A stretch of 64,000 nucleotides of DNA from Artocarpus heterophyllus (Eukaryota > Streptophyta > Magnoliopsida > Rosales > Moraceae), in contig JAJQZP010000246.1 of NCBI GenBank assembly GCA_025403435.1, positions 62,001 to 126,000 of the forward strand, read 5' to 3'. Shown in pieces: positions 58,464 through 64,000 of the stretch. The translations under genes and the position numbers were made by a program. Numbering within the stretch: position 1 is the first letter of the stretch; every line of letters begins with the position of its first letter. The notes beneath the pieces were generated by a model. That model was given only the letters and a program-made list of their open reading frames with translations, was not told where the DNA came from and made no database searches.

Positions 58464-61079
58464 TGTCACAACCTGCCTTTTTTGGGTTGTGATAAATCTT
58501 TTTCTTAGTTACATATAGGCAAAAACTTTAGAATTTTTTTTTCTTATACAGATTTTAACATCTTTAGAAACACAAATATATACATATATTTACATAACAC
58601 ACTTTCTCGTACAATACTGTTTGCCCAATTAGTCTCAAGAGAGGTTTTGTCTTACTTAACTATGTTTCGGTTTTTATACAATACGTTTCAAAATAACATA
58701 AAATATATTACAACGGAAACAAAACTATGGAGGCATCCATACCTATTTAGTACACTACTTGTCCCTCCACTAGTTCCTCAATGAAATTATTCCGACCTTC
58801 TTGTGGGAATACCTATAACATGAAATACTTAGTAAGCTTTCGTCTAGTAAGTCCCGATATAGCCCGCACGCACATTCACTAAAATACATGACCCAGTTAT
58901 GCTTTCTTATGAACATTCTTTATCATTATCATGTCTCATTTTTAACTAGGGCCTAAGTGTTCGTACCATTGCGTACATGGGTTTACGTGACACCGAGACC
59001 ATACTATATCCTTAAACTCCTTTTGAGTTAAGAGTCAGTACGACACTTTTTTTAATTCTGGTGATATATTTACCAGCCCAATTATTATGGTTATCATACA
59101 ATGCATGAAGTTATAATCACATGTTATACACAAAACATAAATACTCTTGTATGATATAGTACACACAGGTACATACCTTATATGCTCACAAGTACACAAT
59201 AATATTAACACAGGTATACAACATAATATACACATAGGTATTTATTTTGTATACTCATAAGTACACACTCATATACTTATAGGTACTCATATTATAGCAT
59301 ACACACATGTATACATATACATATATCACATTCTATACCTACAATTTTACACTGTAGGTGGGAGGGGTACTTACTTGGTTTCGGTTTCTGTGCACTTTGA
59401 CCTCAGTTCCTTCTTTCCTAGTCTTCTAAGATCCTGTTTGGCCAATTACAATGCTATTAGCCAACTTTTCACTACTTCCTTTATGTGTCATTACAAAATG
59501 ATCGTTAATTACTAATTCAAGCTGCATAACTGTATACAACTCCAAAAATCACTGGTTTTTTTATTCTTATCTTACTGTACCCTAGCATCTCTAACGAAAG
59601 ATGAAAATCTTACTAATAATCCCTTTTTCCCCTTTGGAACGTTTCGGAGTAATTCGATTCACTCGAGGAAAAATGACGATTTTGCCTCAGTGAGCCTATT
59701 AAACTTCCCGAGCTCGTCTTCGCTATGTTAACGAAAAAAGTTTCGTACTGGTTTTAAAATAATACTCTAGTGGGTCGGATCTTCTTATTTTACATCGATG
59801 CCCCATTTTAGTAAAACTTTGTAATTTTGCCCCTTATATGAAAATTTTGATAATTTTATCCCCCAGACTAAAATTAATCTCTTTAAACCAAAATTTTCTA
59901 TTTTTCATAAGGATCATTTTTGCTCAAAGTACCACACCCTAAATCCTTTTGAAAAATGACATTTGCCCTTTAAATTTTTTTTCCAATTTTAACAAATTTT
60001 TGTAAAATTAATATCTCACAAACAGTAGCGATTTTTGATGAACTATATGCGAGGCCTAACAGTTTCATCAAGATCTACAACTTTTTTGTTTTAACTTTTT
60101 TGAAATTCTCATTGCACAGGGATTTTTTGGGTATTTTTCAAAATTCTCATTGCACATGGGTGTTTTAAATTTTTTCCTAGGCATTTCACATGAAAATTCC
60201 TTGAGTCAAATTCCCCTCTTAACCTAAGAAAAGAAAACGAGGAGAACTTGAAAAAAAGTTTAGACTTTTACCTCAAACTTGATAAAATCCCTTGAACTTT
60301 GCTTCTTGAACTTAATTGTGGCCAATTTTGCAAAGATTTGGGTTTGAGAAAATTTTTGAAAGGGAGCTCTAATGGTGCCCGTGGGGTTGGAGGAAGAAGA
60401 AATGAAATTTTTTTTGCCTTGCTTGCATTTATTTCATGCTTATCTCATTAAGGTGACTCATCAAGTAATCCATTGGTTTACTAAAGTGGCTTAGTGTGAT
60501 TGGGCCACCTTTCATGGCATGGTGGCCCAATGAAATTCTAATGGGTGTCCACTTGGTAGGCCCTAAAAATTTATACTGTATAATTTCTCACCGCACAGTA
60601 TTTTTCTTACACTATCATGATAAAATCAGTGCAAAACATATTCTTAAACTGTCTAAAATATTTTATTTGCCTTTGGTTTATTTTTGGAGGCGAAACGTAA
60701 TATTTCTTATATCTGTCTTTTCACTTAGCAGTACACTTATCCCACATCGGGGCCCCTTTTACACTGGTTTAGGGTTTTGGTGGACTCTATATCTTGTTTA
60801 TACCTTAATTATCTATCCATTTATATCATAATTTTACAATTAATTGCGATATTAAATTCATTTATGGATATTATCTACAAATTCCTAAGTATTTAGACTC
60901 ACAAAATCTGTATTAACAATATCCAACATTACATCCAGTTCGTAGTGAAGTTCCTTGTTAATATTGCTTATTTGTACATTATCATAATTTTTACAAAAAA
61001 TACAATTTTTAAGGGTAAATTCATTAATTAAACCTAATTAAATATTATATTTTATTAATGAATTTCCCTAGTTATTACA
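58464..61079 (-). repeat. 3' LTR of the minus-strand Gypsy element, 2616 bp
   Basis: On the minus strand it begins TGTAATAACTAGGGAAATTC at 61079 and ends GGCAGGTTGTGACA at 58464. It contains an A/C-rich zone of GTACACAC / AGGTAT words (about 59100-59340). The 111-residue frame at 60496-60831 is chance. Related truncated sequence lies at 23325-24235. Confidence 0.88.
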
Positions 61080-64000
61080 ACCTACCCCTTTAAGAATTTT
61101 CATCCTCAAAAATCAAAACAATTCAAGGTAGACTTTCCTCATTTCATCCTCTCACTCCCAAGTTGCCTCCTTTACTTGTTGGTTGTGCCATAAAATTTTG
61201 ACGAGAGGTATCTTCTTGTTTCTTACTTCCTTTTCTTCTCGTGTTAGAATCCAGATTGGTTTCTCTTCATAGGATAGATTCTCTTGTACATCAATTTCCT
61301 CAGGCTGTAGAACATGTGAAGGATCAGGTTCATACTTCTTTAGCATGGATACATGAAACACGTTGTGTACCGATGCCATTTCAAGGGGTAAAGCCAACTT
61401 ATAAGCCACACTACTTACTCTTTCTAGAATTTCAAACGGTCCAATATACCTTGGGCCGAGTTTTCCTTTCTTTCCAAACCTTATTACTCCTTCATTGGCG
61501 TTACCTTTAGGAAGATCAAATCTCTTACTTGGAATTCCAAAGGTCATTGTTGTCGATCTACAAAACTCTTCTGGCGACTAAAAGCAGTTTCCATTCGTTG
61601 ATGGATTAGTTTCACATCCTCCATCGTCCTTTGCATGAAATCCATAGTCGATAACGTCTTTTCTCTAGTTTCATACCAATACAGTGGCAATCTACATTTT
61701 GTCTCGTAGAGAGCTTTGTATGGAGCCATTCTTATGGAGGTTTAATAGCTATTATTGTAAGCAAATTCAATTAATGGAAGCTTTTTATCCCATCCTCCAT
61801 TGAAATCTAACACATAGGCTCTCAGCATATCCTCCAGAGTTTGAATGGTCCTTTCAGACTGACCATCTGTTTGAGGGTGGAAGGCTGTACTAAAGGTCAA
61901 CTTCATTCCCATTGCTTGGTGAATGCTCCTCCAAAAATTAGAAGTGAACCAGCCATCTCGATAAAAAATAATGGACTTTGGAATTCCATGGAATCTAGCT
62001 ATCTGGGCAACGTACAGTTCGGCTAATTGTTCTACGGAGCTGCTAAGTTTAATGGGTAAAAAGTGTGCTGATTTGGTCAATCTATCCACAATTACCCATA
62101 TAACATCGTATCCTCTCGTAGTTTTGGGTAGCCCAGTCACTAGATCCATAGTTATCTGGTCTCATTTCCATTCAAAAATTTCAATCTTTTGTAATTCGCC
62201 TGCAGGTCATTGATGTTCAGCCTTCACTTTTTGACACGTGAGACATTTGTTGACGAATCTTGCAACGTCATTCTTCATTTCATGCCCCCAATAGTGCTTT
62301 TTCAAATCTTGGACCATTTTGGTAGCTCATGGATGAGCAGCATATGGTGCTTCATGAGCTTCCTCCAATATTTGCCTCTTTAACTCTTCATCGTTGTTAA
62401 TGCATAATCTACCTTTATAACAGAGAATGCCATCTTCTAAGATGCTAAATTGTCCTTTTTTGTTCTCAAGGACCTCATTGTTATATTTGAGAAACGATGG
62501 ATCTGCTTCTTATCGCTCCTTTAAATTCTCCAAGATAGCTAATCGGAAGGATAGATTGGCTAGTCTTCTTGTGATTATCTCTATTCATGCTTTTATCAAG
62601 TCTTTCTGAAGAGGTCTTGGCGTCATTTGTACTATTGCAATCGAGGACATTGTTCTACGACTAAGTGCATCAGTTACTCGGTTAGCCTTTCTAGGGTGGT
62701 ATAAAATTTTATAGTCATAGTCCTTAACTAGCTCGAGCCATCTTCGTTATCTCATATTAAGCTCCTTCTGTGATGATATACTTTAGACTCTAGTGGTTAG
62801 TATAAATCTCAAATTTAGCTCCATACAAGTAGTGACGCCAAATCTTTAGTGCAAATATGACCACCGCTAACTCTAAGTCATGCGTCGGATAGTTTCTTTC
62901 ATGATCCTTAAGTTACCGAGATGCATATGCAATCACTTTTCTATTTTGCATAAGTACGGCTCCCAATCTCGTTTTTGATGCATCGATGTAAATCACAAAA
63001 TTTCCTAGGTTCAGATCAGGTAGAGTCAGTACTGGTGTACTTGTGAGTTGCCTTTTTAACTCTTGGAAGCTTTCTTCACACTTCTTAATCCATTTGTACT
63101 TTGTTGCTTTCCATGTAAGAGCCGTAAACGGTGTTGCAAGTTTAGAGAATCCTTCTACAAAACATCAGTAATAGCCCTCTAGACCGAGAAAACTCTTGAT
63201 TTCGATAACGTTCTTTAGTGTAGGCCACTTATTTACCGCTTCAACTTTGGAAGGATCAATAGATACGCCATCTTGTGACACCACATGTCCTAGGAAATGA
63301 ACTTTTTCTGACCAAAATTCACATTTTGAGAATTTGGCATACAACTGATGTTTTCTCAATAACTATAGCAAAATCCTTAAGTGTTTCTCATGTTCCTTTG
63401 GCGTTCTTGAATAGATGAGGATGTCGTCGATGAAAACGAAAACGAATTTATCGAGGTAGTTCTTGAAAATCTGGTTCATAAGATCCATAAAAGCTGTGGG
63501 GGCATTGGTCAATCCGAATGGCATAACGCAAAATTCATAATGTCCATAACGCGTTTGGAATGTTGTCTTTAGTACATCCTCTTCCTTAAGTCGAAGTTGA
63601 TGATATCTAGAGCGTAGGTCAATTTTTGAGAATACCGACGCTCTTTACAATTGATCAAATAAGTCTTCAATCCTCGGGACTGGATACTTGTTTTTAATCA
63701 TGACCTTGTTCAGTTCCTGGTAATCGATGCACATCCATAAGGTTTCATCTTTCTTCTTGACGAATAAAACAGGCACTCCTCATGGGAATGACTCGACCGA
63801 ATAAACCCTTTGTCCTGTAATTCTTATAATTGTACCTAAAGCTCTTTGAGTTCTCTTAGAGCCATATGATATGGTGCCTTTGAAATCAGGATTGTACCTG
63901 GTGTTCATTCAATTTCGAATGAAATTTCCCGCTCTGGTGGTAAGCCCAGTAATTTATCGGGAAACACGTCAACAAATTCTGTTACTATGGGGACATTCTC
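61080..64000 (-). pseudogene. pol of the minus-strand Gypsy element: RT, RNase H, integrase, chromodomain
   Basis: Going down the minus strand: RT with [13 protein letters not shown] and [13 protein letters not shown] (about 63510-63400), then FSKCEFWSEKVHFLGHVVS (63165-63359); RNase H with [14 protein letters not shown] (about 62850); integrase zinc-binding [12 protein letters not shown]; the integrase core MDLVTGLPKT ... HPQTDGQSER (61742-62149); and the end GPFEILERV, VFHVSMLKKY and IPLVKILWHNQQVKEATWE (61152-61547). The second catalytic segment reads FYRDGWF where SDRDGRF is expected, and in-frame stops (for example near 61744, 62160 and 62208) confirm it is inactive. Confidence 0.92.

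Larger units (their letters stand above)
58464..64000 (-). mobile_element. Ty3/Gypsy chromovirus, minus strand, cut by the window end
   Basis: A complete 3' LTR (58464-61079) and a pol region (61080-64000) read on the minus strand, with the polypurine tract AAAGGGGTAGG directly before the LTR. The element inserted into the Harbinger transposase pseudogene. Its gag, primer-binding site and 5' LTR should lie beyond 64000. Protein similarity and the chromodomain-like tail place it near the element at 11216-20009, but its LTRs are of a different family. Confidence 0.93.

Noticed and set aside
60496..60831. 111-residue plus-strand open frame and its relative at 23561-23860 (minus)
   Set aside because: Both are inside copies of the same LTR, antisense to it, so the similarity is repeat homology, not a gene family.
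1..64000. tRNA, rRNA, CRISPR or endogenous virus sequences
   Set aside because: No cloverleaf, rRNA core or spaced direct-repeat array was seen, and the reverse transcriptases belong to Ty3/Gypsy retrotransposons with LTRs and no virus-specific movement or coat genes.

Overview
The window is plant nuclear DNA, very probably from a eudicot, and I would guess a woody rosid with low confidence. The evidence is AT-rich sequence, intron-containing genes with GT-AG junctions, plant-specific families (PLS-type PPR, AP2/ERF, plant YTH/ECT, starch synthase, Raf-like kinase) and intergenic space filled with LTR retrotransposons and MITEs. Nothing bacterial or organellar is present.

Layout. 1-6.3 kb is a gene-rich block: a two-exon HMA metal-binding protein (+), an intronless E-class PPR protein (+), a one-exon AP2/ERF factor (-) and a two-exon mitochondrial-type ribosomal protein S17 (-). 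6.3-30 kb is a repeat domain: a Copia-like solo LTR with a perfect 5-bp target duplication (8313-10294), a full-length decayed Ty3/Gypsy chromovirus (11216-20009), LTR fragments of three families (23.3-27.3 kb) and a ~1.1-kb inverted repeat (27840-28965). 30.2-45.3 kb is a second gene block: an eight-exon YTH-domain m6A reader (+), a 15-exon starch synthase most like SS5 (-, converging on the YTH gene) and a Raf-like Ser/Thr kinase (-). 45.3-64 kb is again repeat-rich: five tandem 123-bp units that look like decayed coding repeats, a second ~1.98-kb solo LTR (49375-51358), a Myb/SANT-like fragment, and a nested cluster in which a PIF/Harbinger transposase pseudogene carries an hAT-like insertion with an 8-bp duplication and is then cut off by a minus-strand Ty3/Gypsy element that runs off the window end.

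The seven genes are ordinary housekeeping and regulatory genes (metal binding, organelle RNA processing, transcription, mitochondrial translation, m6A reading, starch granule initiation, signalling). They do not form a pathway or cluster. I found no clearly new biological system. The best leads are the long inverted repeat, the decaying 41-codon tandem-repeat locus, and the nested transposon archaeology at 53-64 kb, where excising one insertion restores the reading frame of another. Intron-exon structures were built by hand from splice consensus and reading-frame continuity, and family names come from recall of conserved motifs; no alignment or database search was run.
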